Shown here in pieces: positions 10,889-21,836 of a DNA stretch of 64,000 bases. Position 1 is the first letter of the stretch, and each line of letters begins with the position of its first letter. A program made the translations under genes and the position numbers. Source of the DNA: Antedon mediterranea (taxonomy: Eukaryota; Echinodermata; Crinoidea; Comatulida; Antedonidae); assembly GCF_964355755.1 (NCBI RefSeq), contig NC_092678.1, forward strand, positions 4,686,922-4,750,921. The letters run 5' to 3'. Under the pieces are notes generated by a model. It searched no databases, was not told where the DNA came from, and was given only the letters and a program-made list of their open reading frames with translations.

Positions 10889-11299
10889 TTGAATATGCAT
10901 GTGCTGCTGCAGAAAATACTATACCATTACGATCATCATTACCGGTGTAATATTAATGTGATAGTCGACGCAAGATGGAGACTATTGGGTCACATACTTA
11001 GACAAGACCCATGTACACCAGCCAACATAGCAATAAGCTATTATTTCAGCAACACTACCAATATAAACTTTCGAGGAAGACCGAGAACCACCCTACCAAT
11101 AACTCTCAGCAACGACCTACTCACCCTTTATAAGCATAATACAGACATTAAGTATCCCGGACAATTGAAAACCAAGAAAGAAATGAAACAACTTAAAGAA
11201 CTAGCCAATGAAAGATCAGACTGGAAGAAACTAGTAAAAGAGATTTACGGAGCAGCCCAAGCGGAAATGTCGGCAGACTTTTCAGCGGAAAGGCAGTAA
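10889..11299 (+). pseudogene. Non-LTR retrotransposon (LINE) C-terminal fragment
   Basis: The frame contains RWRLLGHILRQD, then RGRPRTTLPITLSNDL, then W..LV..IYG, the arrangement seen at the carboxyl end of endonuclease-reverse transcriptases of LINEs ('R.R..GHVLR.......RGRP..TW...'). The ~136 codons are open, but the reverse transcriptase core is absent, so this is a 5'-truncated relic. An AT microsatellite follows immediately, as often seen at LINE 3' ends. Confidence 0.75.
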
Positions 11300-11301
11300 T
11301 A

Positions 11302-11325
11302 ATAATATATATATATATATATTAA
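11302..11325. repeat. (TA)n microsatellite
   Basis: 'taatatatatatatatatatatta' directly after the LINE fragment; possibly its 3' tail. Confidence 0.85.
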
Positions 11326-11815
11326 TGTGATATATGGCCTTATGTCCCTTGTCGGCCGGTCGATCGGACTGCTGAAATTACAATTAACTCTTTCAATAAT
11401 AGAAAATAAACACACAAATCCAAAACAAACAAAAGATCTTATTTTATCATTACAAAATTAACATTCGGTAAAAACAGTAATTGAGAGCTAAAATAAAAAA
11501 GGTCTGAGGTCGGAATCATTTTCTTATCGCCGCAAAACATTATTTTGTTTTTGACTCGATTTCGATGTTATTTGTAACTTAGCCTATAAATAACAAAATA
11601 TGTATTGGGGTTTTTTTTTCATTTTGTATCGGGAGACAAATAAAAGAAATGATTTTTCTTGGATTTCACTTCAAGATGCAAGATTCATTTTTTGTACAAT
11701 ATCACTGAAAAACGGAAAATATTTAATTTAATTTATACTTAATTATAATTCTTTGAAACATTTTAAAAAGGTTATTTTACTCAAATTTGGGTTTTTTTTT
11801 ACAAACTTGAGATGG
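11326..11815. other. AT-rich spacer
   Basis: No feature recognised. Confidence 0.4.
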
Positions 11816-11821
11816 TTAAAA

Positions 11822-11997
11822 TAGTTTTGATTCAGTATTATGGAAGGCACAATTCGTCAAATAAAGTATTGATTCAGTATTATGGCAGGCAAAATTCGTC
11901 AAATAAAGTATTGATTCAGTATTATGGAAGGCAAAATTCGTCAAATAAAGTATTGATTCAGTATTATGGAAGGCAAAATTCGTCAAACAAAGTTTTA
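11822..11997 (+). repeat. 42-bp minisatellite, ~4 copies
   Basis: Four near-identical copies of a unit beginning 'ttgattcagtattatgg' and ending 'aattcgtcaaataaagta'. The unit is 14 codons long, giving a periodic frame (LIQYYGRQNSSNKV) that is a by-product of unit length. Confidence 0.9.
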
Positions 11998-11998
11998 G

Positions 11999-12250
11999 TA
12001 ACGATTGATGCTTATGTTTATCGGGTACAAATTAACTTAGACTTCCAGTAAGTTGTTATATAGCTCGGAGAGTCAGACGTACGTAGGTTTGCTGTAGTTA
12101 GTGGTTGGTGGTTCGAGAGAGCTGTGCTGGTACCTGACGAGATGGACTTGGTGATGATGGAAGCGCGCGATTTTAATTGGACAGGCGTCGAAACGTACAT
12201 GGATTTAAATCGCCATGTAAATGGTAAAACGTGGAAAAATATAAACTCAA
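11999..12250 (+). repeat. tRNA-derived SINE-like element (copy 2)
   Basis: It shares with 6196-6335 the ordered modules 'gattgatgcttat', 'gtacaaatta', 'cagtaagtt', a tRNA-like A-box segment (tagctcggagagtcagacg) and a B-box segment (ggtggttcgagag). It then has a single 'ggacaggcgtcgaaacg' and 'catgtaaatggtaaaacgtgg' ending. It lacks the minisatellite and foldback expansions of copy 1 and so shows the simpler form of the family. Confidence 0.7.
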
Positions 12251-12251
12251 A

Positions 12252-12654
12252 TTGTGAATAATTTAATATTTTTATCATTTTTAAATATAAAATAAATAGT
12301 GTTGACTGTTTAGTAGACTTTTATAAATAAAATATACATTCATAAATTAATTTTACCGGAATTGATTAGGCCTATACACAGAAAGCACGGGAGCGATATT
12401 TATTTTCACTTAACCGACATAGTGAAAAACTAATTTGTAATAGATTGAATTTAACATAATAAAGCAACGTAACCAGTGATTTTAAACTGATCTTTAAAAC
12501 GTACTTAATACGAATAGAATTATGTACAAGCGGTTGTCTGTAGCTTTTGATTTAGAGTGATCATAATATCATTACAGAAAGACGGATTATTTTATTTTGT
12601 ATTGACTACTAAAGTAATATAATGACAATAACGATATTAAATTATAGTTTAAAG
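12252..12654. other. AT-rich spacer
   Basis: No feature recognised. Confidence 0.4.
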
Positions 12655-12656
12655 TA

Positions 12657-12684
12657 ACTAATTTAATTTAATTTAATTTAATTT
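12657..12684. repeat. (TTTAA)n microsatellite
   Basis: Five to six pentamer copies, abutting the dispersed repeat that follows. Confidence 0.9.
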
Positions 12685-12685
12685 G

Positions 12686-13075
12686 TCCCTTTGACTAATT
12701 CCAAAAAAATAAAAAATAAAATATTTCGAAAAAAAATTGGTCATTTTGAAGTATCATAATAGTTATTAACTTTCACCAAAAATTAGTTGGAAAAAAAATC
12801 ATTTAACTGTAAATACAGAGGTTTTTTTGTTCAAAAAATAACTTTTTCGATCAAAACATATCTGTGTGAAAACACCTTCTCAACCGTGACGAGTTGTAAA
12901 CAATCATAATTAGCATCATGCATAATGCATACGCGTAGTTTGAAATCTTTACATTTTTTTTCCAGACGAAATGTAATCAAATTAATTTACCTGTTAATTA
13001 CGTAAACTTAATTTAAATATAGAATATTTTGTTCTTCATTTTTTTGTGTTTCAAGGAACAATACATTTTTAACTA
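12686..13075. repeat. Dispersed repeat family A, copy 1 (pair at 45029)
   Basis: Blocks such as 'tttgactaattccaaaaaaa', 'gttattaactttcaccaaaa', 'atcatttaactg', 'gcataatgcatac', 'ttttccagacgaaatgtaat' and 'cctgttaattacgtaaact' occur in the same order at 45029-45505. There is no coding potential and no clear terminal repeats. The 45-kb copy is longer and retains extra middle sequence. Confidence 0.85.
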
Positions 13076-13230
13076 CGTCGAAAAAGTAATCTGTAAATAA
13101 ACGTTTAATTAATCATTTTAAATAGAAGACAAAACAAGCTTCCGAACTTTTAATTTATGATTATTTTATCTTTACTTGTTTATTGTTTCCGGTACACTTT
13201 CGTCTACGGGATCGAGGCGAAGCACTCAGT
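13076..13230. other. Spacer
   Basis: Nothing recognised between dispersed repeat A and the LINE fragment. Confidence 0.3.
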
Positions 13231-13232
13231 GC

Positions 13233-13690
13233 TTAAAAGCCCCTCTTAGCAATAAAATCATATTCTATATAGGGTGAAAACTTCAGCGGGTGGTTGGACC
13301 ATGCGACGTTAAGTTTTGCTTTGAACAAGTTCACCGTAGCACATGAAACTACATCCGTAGGCAGAGCATTCCTAAGAGAATAACTCTCCTGGAGAACGTG
13401 TGACTCCTAATATTAAGACGAGAGCTTTTAAACTTGAGTTTATATGGTTGTCCACGGGTCCGAGATTCTAGATGAAATTCAAAAAATGTGTTGATCGAAA
13501 GACGATCGAAACCTTTTACAATCCTAAAAACTTGGATAACATCTGCTCTCTGCCTTCGATATCTCATGGTAGGAAGACCAAAAATTCTCAAACGTTGTCC
13601 ATACGGGATATTACGGTACCTAGGAATCAATCTTGTGGTATTGATATTAATTACTTTTAAACTGAATTGATGTTTACATTTTAAAATAGT
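13233..13690 (-). pseudogene. LINE reverse transcriptase C-terminal fragment
   Basis: On the minus strand the frame reads IPYGQRLRIFGLPTMRYRRQ, then ADVIQVFRIVKGFD, then TRGQPYKLKF, the conserved post-thumb region of many invertebrate LINEs (usually 'Y..RL..LGLPTL.YRR.RGD'). Near 13370 a frameshift moves the frame to NALPTDVVSCATVNLFKAKL, the usual extreme C-terminus, ending at a TAA at 13233-13235. The catalytic core upstream is missing and the frame is broken, so this is a dead 5'-truncated copy. It is from a different LINE lineage than 10889-11299. Confidence 0.85.
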
Positions 13691-13693
13691 CAA

Positions 13694-14160
13694 TCAAATA
13701 AGTGCATTTGAAGAGTGGAAAATAAACGAAATGAAAATAAGTGTATGAATTTATACGTGAATAATGTCGATGATTGTCTGTAATGTAATGTTCAATGTTA
13801 TTGTCTTCTTTGTATACATTGATTTAAATGATTTTGATGAAAGAAAATATAAAAACCACAATTCAATTCTTACAGACTTACTATATATAGCATTTAAAAC
13901 ACATCAATAGAGAATGGAGATTTCAATAAAAGATAAATTATTTTATTGACGTTAGCAAGTGTTTATGACGAGTTATTATAATGTATTATTATTTTCTTTT
14001 ATATTGTAGGTTAATATTCTTCTATGGCAACAGATCTTTTCATCTGCTCGTCTTTGGAATAATAATTAAAGAGTGGTTAAGCAACATCTTCTTCCTTCTT
14101 AAATTTGAATACTTGTTTCGGCGAGCTTCAAAGTGCTTTTCTTCCTTTTTTGTCGTTATT
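13694..14160. other. AT-rich spacer
   Basis: A 104-codon frame starting at 13981 has low-complexity composition and no recognisable domain; treated as non-coding. Confidence 0.35.
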
Positions 14161-14179
14161 TTGGGATATTTTATGGATC

Positions 14180-14240
14180 ATTTTTGTTTGTGTAAAGCAC
14201 TTAGAAACATTGTATTATGCGCTATATACGAAAAGGGCTC
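14180..14240 (+). repeat. LINE/SINE 3'-tail-like module
   Basis: 'gtgtaaagcacttagaaac...tatgcgctatatacg' resembles the 'aaagcgcttagagac...gcgctatataa' ending shared by many deuterostome L2/CR1-type LINE tails and their SINEs. It is short and diverged, so the assignment is tentative. Confidence 0.35.
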
Positions 14241-14970
14241 TTATATTTTAATTTACCGCTCTTTTCAGTTTCTGGAATTACTCTACTATCTGTAGTAATA
14301 AATATAATGTGATATTACTCATGGTGGTAAATTGCGGTACATACAATAAAACAAACCGGCCTTACAATAATTATGTAGGCCTACTTATATCATTTTGTCT
14401 GAATGGTCAATCAATGTTCAATTCTATAATAAACAAAGACACTTTTTAAAATTTGTTCTTTATTTATAATATGAAATCATTTGGGTTCTAAACAAATGGA
14501 CAACTTTTTACCATTCATTCACACTGGATATTTTTATTAAATAAGTTACAAATATGAAATAATGATAATATTGTGATTTTACAACGTTGATTTATAAATC
14601 AATTTTTAAGCAAACATTGCAGTCAACATTGTAAACAATTTAATTTCAATTATAAATATATGGAAAACATATATATATATATATATATATATAATAAATA
14701 ATTTTAGAATCAATTTTAAATTTATTAATAAATAAAAATAGCAATAGACATAAAGTATTCATAATGATATTGTATTTATTCATAATAATATCAATCAACA
14801 AGTATAAATATATTTATGTTTTTAGTTTTCTTGATCAATAGGTATTATAATAGTTATCAATATTACAGTGCTGTTAATATGAAAAGATATAAGGTGAAAT
14901 GATAGTAAAATATTAGCTGGTAACACACAAGTTTAAAATGAGCAGTTATGTAATGGTATCATCTCCTACT
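14241..14970. other. AT-rich spacer with (AT)n at ~14668-14692
   Basis: No gene recognised. The only ordered feature is a ~25-nt AT dinucleotide run. Confidence 0.5.
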
Positions 14971-14974
14971 TTAC

Positions 14975-15225
14975 CTGGACTTACTTACATAGGACTTACT
15001 TACATAGGACGTACATACATGACCTACTTACATACCTGGACATACTTATATGACCAACTTACATACCTGGACTTACTTACATAGGACTTGCATACATGAC
15101 CTACTTACATACATGGTCTACCTAGCTGGACTGACTTACTTACACTTACATACCTGGACTTACTTAAACTTGCATACATAGGACTTATTTCCATATCTGG
15201 CCTACTTACATACATACCTTACCCA
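14975..15225. repeat. Degenerate CTTACATA-rich tandem repeat
   Basis: Irregular repetition of 'ctggacttacttacatagga' and 'cttgcatacatgacctactt' type modules. The period is unstable, about 20-50 bp. Confidence 0.8.
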
Positions 15226-15495
15226 CTAGCTAAGAAAGGGGTATATATGGAGAGAGGGATGTAAAATAAGAAGAGGGATACCATTACATGAAAGCCAACA
15301 ACAACAACAAGATGTACAAACGAATTAGTGAATTAGAAAAAATGAAGTAAAATGGTTAAGCAAGTTATTGTAGTTGTATTGATGAATTATGGACATTTTA
15401 AAGTGTTTACTTCGATTAAAATAAGATAAATTTTTATTTCATCATAATTGCAAAATTAGAACACAATATATTTGTCATCGTCTGTCTCGTATTTT
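15226..15495. other. Spacer
   Basis: Nothing recognised. Confidence 0.3.
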
Positions 15496-15499
15496 GTCC

Positions 15500-15662
15500 G
15501 GTTGTCGTACTTTTACCGGTTCTTGTCGTGCGTTGTGCGGTTCTTGTCGCGTGTTGTCCGGTTCTTGTCGCGCGTTGTTCGGTTCTTGTCGCGCGTTGTT
15601 CGGTTCTTGTCGCGCGTTGTTCGGTTCTTGTCGCGCGTTGTTCGGTTCTTGTCACGCGTTCC
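15500..15662. repeat. 21-bp CpG-rich minisatellite, ~8 copies
   Basis: Copies of 'ggttcttgtcgcgcgttgttc', with a diverged first part (ggttgtcgtacttttacc). Unusually GC- and CpG-rich for this window. Seven-residue periodic frames on both strands result from the unit length. Confidence 0.93.
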
Positions 15663-16075
15663 CAATCTATAAAATATTTTAAAATACTGCAATTATATGC
15701 CTAATTTCCACATTTCCTTTGTGGTCACAAAAACATTAAAAGCAAAATTTTTTATTATAAAAATGGACTCTACATTATTGAACTTACATTTACGTGATGT
15801 ATTTGATACAGTTTTTATATGGCATACACTACGTTCATTACTCAGTCTAGAAAAAAAAAACAAAAAGAAATTCTGAAAATTAAATTTTAAACATTGCTTA
15901 GATTTGTTAATTTAGTAAGAGGCTTCCGTCACTTTTGAAGTATATAGTATTGATCTGTAATCTGATCTGTAATCTATACGAAATAATATTAGAATGCAGG
16001 GATTTGTAATTGTTGGTCTTGGGCACACTTACCAATCGAAACAAAGCAAAGATTATTACAGTCGTTTTATATTGT
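15663..16075. other. AT-rich spacer
   Basis: Nothing recognised. Confidence 0.3.
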
Positions 16076-16079
16076 CTTA

Positions 16080-19000
16080 GTTTGATACCATATTTTGCAG
16101 GATATTAAATGTTTAATAAGACATACCTACCTATGATATAATGTATTTACGTGAAAACGTTAAATTCTATTAGTACAAAAAATATCTCCAATCTCTGAAA
16201 AAATAAAAATACATTTGATTCTTTTAAATGGTTACCGATTATTAAAATAAGGTTACCAATACTAAATGTAAATTTATAATAACGTTTTTATAAGTTATTT
16301 ATTGAAAGATAAAAAAAGAAAATCTCCAAAAGAAAAAAATAGAAAAACTCCAAAAGTCTGAAAAGATAAAAATACATTTGATAACCTGAAAAAGAATAAA
16401 TATTGTTATTCGCACATTATGATAACTGGTTTGGGGTTGGAAAGTATAAAATAGAATTAATTTATTTACACCATCATCAAATGGATTTAGGCCTACGTAA
16501 TTAGAAATACTATTTATGGTACAATCAAAATGGGTCCAGTTATGTTTTAAATAAATAAATTGTTAATTGGTTACCTACAAATAAGGTAACCAATACTATA
16601 TGAGAATTTATAATTGCATTTTCATAAGTTATTTATTGAAAGATAAAAAAAAAAGATAATCTCCAAAAGAAAAATAGAAAAACTCCAATCTCTGAAAAAA
16701 TAAAAATACATTTGATTAACCTGAAAAAATAATAACATTATTAGTTGCACATTATGATAACTGGTTTGGGTTGGAAATTGAGAAATATAATTAATTAAAT
16801 ACTACGTAAATGGAAATACTATTTATGTACAATTAAAATTGGTCCAGTTATGTTTCTTTTAAACGGTTACCAGTGATTAAAATAAATAGGCCTACAAGTA
16901 ACCAATACTAAGTTATTTATTGAAAAATATAAATAGAAAATCTCCAAAAGAAAACCCCATTATCTGAAAAGATAAAAATATATTTGATTAACCTGAAAAA
17001 GAATAATATTGTTAGTCGCACATTATGGTATTAACTGGTTTGTGTTGAAATAAAATTAATTTTATTTACACAATCATCAAGTAATATAGTTAGGTGGGTC
17101 CAGTTACTTTTTTTTTATTTAAATGGTTACCAGTTAATAAAATAAAAAGGCCTACAGGTAAGGTAACAGATACTACATGACAATTGTAAATTTATAATAG
17201 CGTTTTTATAAGTTATTTATTGAAAGATAAAAAAATAAAATCTCCAAAAGCAAAACTCCAATCTCTGAAAAGATAAAAATACATCTGATTAACCTGAAAA
17301 AGAATACATTTTGTTAATTGCACATTATGATATTAACTGGGTTGGGTTGGAAATTATGGAATAAAATTAATTTTATTTATACCATCATCAAATGGATTTA
17401 GGCCTACGTAAATGGAAATAATATTTATGGTACAATCAAAATGGGTGTTTCTTTTAAACGGATACCAGTTATTAAATAAATAGGCCTACAAGTAAGGTAA
17501 CCAATACTAAGTTATTTATTGACAAATATAAAAAGAAAATCTCCAAAAGAAAAATAGAAAAACTCCAATCTCTGAAAAGATAAAAATACATCTGATTAAC
17601 CTAAAAAAAATTTTGTTAGTTGCACATTTATGGGAACTGGTTGGGGTTGGAAATTACGAAATAGAATTAATTTCTACCTAAATGGAAATAATATTTTTAT
17701 GTTACAATCAAAATGGGTCCAGTTACGTTTCTTTTAAGTGGTTACCGTTTATTCAAATAAATATGCCTACAGGTAAGGTAACCAATATTAAGACAATTTA
17801 TAATTGCGTTTTTATAAGTTATTTATTTAAAGGTATAAAAAGAAAATCTCCAAAAGAAAAATTCAAATCTCTGAAAAGATAAAAATACATTTGATTAACC
17901 TGAAAAAGAATAAATATTGTTAGTTGCACATTATGATAACTGGTTGGGGTTGGAAAGTAATACATCGTAAAATAGATTTAGGCCAATGTAAAATTTCGCC
18001 ACGTAAATCAAAATATTATTTATATTAATCAACAAAAATGGATACAGTTAGGCCTATGTTTCTTTTAAACGGATACCAGTTATTAAATAAATAGGCCTAC
18101 AAGTAAGGTAACCAATACTAAGTTATTTATTTAAAGGTTTAAAAAGAAAATCTCCAAAAGATTCCAATCTCTGAAATGATAAAAATACATTTGATTAACC
18201 TGAAAAAGAATAAATATTGTTAGTCGCACATTATGGTAACTGGTTTGTGTTAAAATAAAATTAATTTTATTTACATCATCAAATGGATTTAGGCCTACGT
18301 AAATGGAAATAATATTTATGGTACAATAAAAAAAAAAGGCCTACAAGTAAGGTAACCAATACTAAGTTATTTAATGACAAATATAAAAAGAAAATCTCCA
18401 AAAGAAAACCAGAAAAACTCCAATCTCTGAAAGATAAAAATACATCTGATTAACCAAAAATAAATTTTGTTAGTTGCACATTTATGGGAACTGGTTGGGG
18501 TTGGAAATTACGAAATAGAATTAATTTCTACGTAAATGGAAATAATATTTTTATGTTACAATCAAAATGGGTCCAGTTACGTTTCTTTTAAGTGGTTACC
18601 GTTTATTAAAATAAATATGCCTACAGGTAAGGTAACCAATATTAAGACAATTTATAATTGCGTTTTTATAAGTTATTTATTTAAAGGTATAAAAAGAAAA
18701 TCTCCAAAAGAAAAATTCAAATCTCTGAAAAGATGAAAATACATTTGATTAACCTGAAAAAGAATAAATATTGTTAGTTGCACATTATGATAACTGGTTG
18801 GGGTTGGAAAGTAATACATCGTAAAATAGATTTAGGCCAACGTAAAATTTCGCCACGTAAATCAAAATATTATTTATATTAATCAACAAAAATGGATACA
18901 GTTAGGCCTATGTTTCTTTTAAACGGATACCAGTTATTAAATAAATAGGCCTACAAGTAAGGTAACCAATACTAAGTTATTTATTTAAAGGTTTAAAAAG

Positions 19001-19805
19001 AAAATCTCCAAAAGAAAAATTCCAATCTCTGAAATGATAAAAATACATTTGATTAACCTGAAAAGGAATCAATATTGTTAGTCGCACATTATGGTAAATG
19101 GTTTGTGTTAAAATAAAATTAATTTTATTTACATCATCAAATGGATTTAGGCCTACGTAAATGGAAATAATATTTATGGTACAATAAAAAAAAATGGCCT
19201 ACAAGTAAGGTAACCAATACTAAGTTATTTATTGACAAATATAAAAAGAAAATCTCCAAAACAAAAATAGAAAAACTCCAATCTCTGAAAAGATAAAAAT
19301 ACATCTGATTAACCTAAAAAAAATGTTGTTAGTTGCACATTTATGGGAACTGGTTGGGGTTGGAAATTACGAAATAGAATTAATTTCTACGTAAATGGAA
19401 ATAATATTTTTATGTTACAATCAAAATGGGTCCAGTTACGTTTCTTTTAAGTGGTTACCGTTTATTAAAATAAATATGCCTACAGGTAAGGTAACCAATA
19501 TTAAGACAATTTATAATTGCGTTTTTATAAGTTATTTATTTAAAGGTATATAAAGAAAATCTCCAAAAGAAAAATTCAAATCTCTGAAAAGATAAAAATA
19601 CATTTGATTAACCTGAAAAAGAATAAATATTGTTAGTTGCATATTATGATAACTGGTTGGGGTTGGAAAGTAATACATCGTAAAATAGATTTAGGCCAAC
19701 GTAAAATTTCGCCACGTAAATCAAAATATTATTTATATTAATCAACAAAAATGGATACAGTTAGGCCTATGTTTCTTTTAAACGGATACCAGTTATTAAA
19801 ATAAA
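16080..19805 (+). repeat. ~300-bp AT-rich satellite with ~855-bp higher-order repeat
   Basis: About twelve monomers are marked by 'aaaatctccaaaag', 'aatctctgaaaagataaaaa', 'gattaacctgaaaaag', 'aactggttggggttggaaa' and 'ggcctacaagtaaggtaacc'. Marker positions near 17536, 17842, 18147, 18391, 18697, 19003, 19247 and 19553 give monomer steps of about 306, 306 and 244 bp, that is a trimer of ~855 bp repeated almost identically across 17.5-19.8 kb. Monomers to the left are more diverged and more variable in length, the usual pattern of an array with a young homogenised core and an old edge. There is no coding content. Confidence 0.92.
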
Positions 19806-19859
19806 ACATAAATACCTTATCTCGACATTATCGTGTTTTAATCGTTTATGCTGTACAGT

Positions 19860-19912
19860 ATTACGATGACGTAGACTACGATGACATAGAGTACGATGAC
19901 GTAGACTACGTT
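19860..19912. repeat. 15-bp tandem repeat, ~3.5 copies
   Basis: 'tacgatgacgtagac' repeated with few changes. Confidence 0.85.
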
Positions 19913-20264
19913 GATAATCATTCACAAACAATAATAATATAATCATTCAATGTAGCAGGTTACTATTTTTTTAATTTACGCTAAAAAATGATCATTTATT
20001 TATATTGATGGCTTCCGTACCCCTCTGAGTTATAGTTAATAATTATCATTATTATGTAAAAATGTGAATAAAAAGAATGAACGCGCGCGGTGCACCTCTT
20101 CTGAACCTGAAAAACAAACCAATATTATTAGATGACGTCATGATTGATGAAAGTTAGGCCGGCTATTACTTTGTAGGTTATGGTAATGTGAACTAAATGA
20201 TTGGAAACTCTAAAAGGGTACGGAAGCCATTCAAGTCACGCTGCGTTTAGATTTTCAGTTTTTT

Positions 20265-20465
20265 AAAGTTACAAAATCTAAATTTACAAAAGAAAAAAAA
20301 TTATCTTTAATCTCTGGAAAGACAAAAATACATTGATTACCCCTAAAAAGAATAGTTATTGTTAATGTACCGTACATGTGTCACTGTGGCTTAAGAATTA
20401 CTGGAAAAATAGATTTACTTAAAATCTAAATAATGTTTAAATAGGCCTAAAAGTAATTTGGTAAA
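20265..20465 (+). repeat. Orphan diverged monomer of the ~300-bp satellite
   Basis: 'aatctctggaaagacaaaaa', 'cattgattacccctaaaaag' and 'aaataggcctaaaagtaa' follow the monomer order of the 16-19.8 kb array, but with heavy divergence and ~450 bp of unrelated sequence in between. Confidence 0.75.
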
Positions 20466-20975
20466 TTTGGACCTCAAGATGATCACTACAAAACTAAGGA
20501 ATATCACTACCATATTTAGGCACATTACACTTTTTTTCTCAAACTAGTTTGATAATGTAGTAGAGTAATTCTCTCTATTTTGGTACGATGACCGAATATT
20601 GATAATTATTCGCCTCTTGGATTATGGTGGTCAAAATGCCGTCTACATTTTCCACCATTTCATTCGATATAAAACTTTTATAATAAGATATCAAATATCT
20701 GAAATTGTATTGGGAAACGTGTCCTTGTTGGCTTAGGCCCTTACATGTCAACGATAACCGCCGATGAAGACGGGAGACCAAACAGAGTGAATCCCAAAAC
20801 AAGCAATAGGCCTAGCTACTGGTAGTGTAGACTATTAGTAATAGAGGTGGTTAGAGGCTTCAATATATTCTTAATTCGATTCAGGGAGTGAATATAGACT
20901 ATTAAAATTAAAAAGTGGATTATTTAGATTAAAATAATTTATCAAAATGTACAAAATGATGTTCTGCTACTTACC
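20466..20975. other. Spacer; unexplained minus-strand open stretch
   Basis: A 75-codon minus-strand frame (20575-20802, ending NNYQYSVIVPK) has no ATG at its start and no recognisable domain. It could be an exon downstream of the donor-like site at ~20977, but this is unsupported. Confidence 0.25.
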
Positions 20976-20976
20976 C

Positions 20977-21175
20977 ACACTGCAAAACCCGTTCCGCTAA
21001 ACCGGTGAAGACGTACAGGTGCACGTCACGCGGCCATTCAAAAACTGAATTGTTATAAACGATTTCATTGGATCCTTCGCTAATATATGCAACTATCTTA
21101 ATTGTGCGGCATATTTGTTTGCAAGGTTCGAGTGTGTGTTGTGTTTTTAAGGAACGGCCATTTTATATATTATCC
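20977..21175 (-). promoter_or_regulatory. Possible minus-strand TATA promoter and 5' exon
   Basis: On the minus strand a TATA-like 'atatataaaa' (~21155) precedes ~180 bp without stops in one frame, which ends at a consensus donor (GTGTGG followed by GTAAGT near 20980). The stretch has several CpGs, unlike its surroundings. There is no in-frame ATG and no protein similarity, so this is only a candidate transcription start with a first exon. Confidence 0.2.
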
Positions 21176-21396
21176 ATTACCACTTACTTCATCTTCAACT
21201 AATTAGTCCTATTAGAGGCGCCTAAATCCCATGGAAATCTCTTAATACGCTGGCTTATTTTATCTATTTATTTGTTTGATAAAACAATCAAATAGTAGAT
21301 TTATTGTGGAAAGCAATGACAATAATACTTACAGTTTTACCAAATAATATTTTACATTAATGTAAAAGAAAGAAAGATTAGTATCCCAGAGATGTA

Positions 21397-21511
21397 ATTG
21401 TAGTTTTGCGTCAGGGAGTTAAAGAGGAGTTAAGTGATAAGATGTTTTGCCCTACTCTGACGTAATTTGTACTACCTTATACTAAGTACATTTGAGAATA
21501 CTTGTGAAAAA
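21397..21511 (+). repeat. Left direct repeat around a tRNA-like body
   Basis: About 105 bp ('ttgcgtcagggagtt', 'agatgttttgccct', 'ctctgacgtaatttgtac', 'tactaagtacatttgagaat') recur almost unchanged at 21660-21765. Confidence 0.85.
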
Positions 21512-21523
21512 AATCGCTAGTAG

Positions 21524-21595
21524 TTCTCGGGTGGGGCTCGAACCCACGACCTCCAGATCACAAGCCTGGCGTTCATACCTCTAGACCACCGAGAT
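21524..21595 (-). tRNA. tRNA-like sequence, anticodon TGT by fold (likely pseudo-tRNA)
   Basis: On the minus strand a 72-nt cloverleaf can be drawn. The acceptor stem is 7 bp with only the terminal pair broken. The D arm is weak. The anticodon stem is CCAGG/TCTGG with loop CTTGTGA. The T arm GTGGG-TTCGAGC-CCCAC is perfect, with a canonical B box. The loop would give anticodon TGT (Thr). The poor D stem, the broken terminal pair and the flanking 105-bp direct repeats argue for a tRNA-derived retroposon or pseudogene rather than a housekeeping gene. Confidence 0.45.
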
Positions 21596-21657
21596 TGCGC
21601 TGATGGCTAGTGGTTAGATTCGAGCCCAAGTCATCAGCGGGTACTGCACCAACAGGA

Positions 21658-21768
21658 TTGTATGCAGTTGTGCGTCAGGGAGTTGAGTGATTAGATGTTT
21701 TGCCCTGCTCTGACGTAATTTGTACTTTATACTAAGTACATTTGAGAATACTTGATGAAAATATAAAA
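21658..21768 (+). repeat. Right direct repeat around a tRNA-like body
   Basis: Second copy of the ~105-bp repeat at 21397-21511, offset ~262 bp, same orientation. Confidence 0.85.
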
Positions 21769-21836
21769 AAACCATGAAATAAACAAAAATGTAAATTAAA
21801 AAAACACACAAACACGCAAATAAAACGTCGTGAATG

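Noticed and set aside
13981-14295. 104-codon hydrophobic frame
   Set aside because: Aromatic-rich composition expected from AT-rich DNA. No motif seen, and a LINE-tail-like module overlaps its end.
15434-15682. TRTEQRA / RVVRFLS periodic frames
   Set aside because: Explained by the 21-bp CpG-rich minisatellite.
17682-18736. Two nearly identical 66-codon frames
   Set aside because: Same satellite monomer in two higher-order units; not protein coding.
20575-20802. 75-codon minus-strand frame
   Set aside because: No ATG, no domain; noted only as a possible exon next to a donor-like site.
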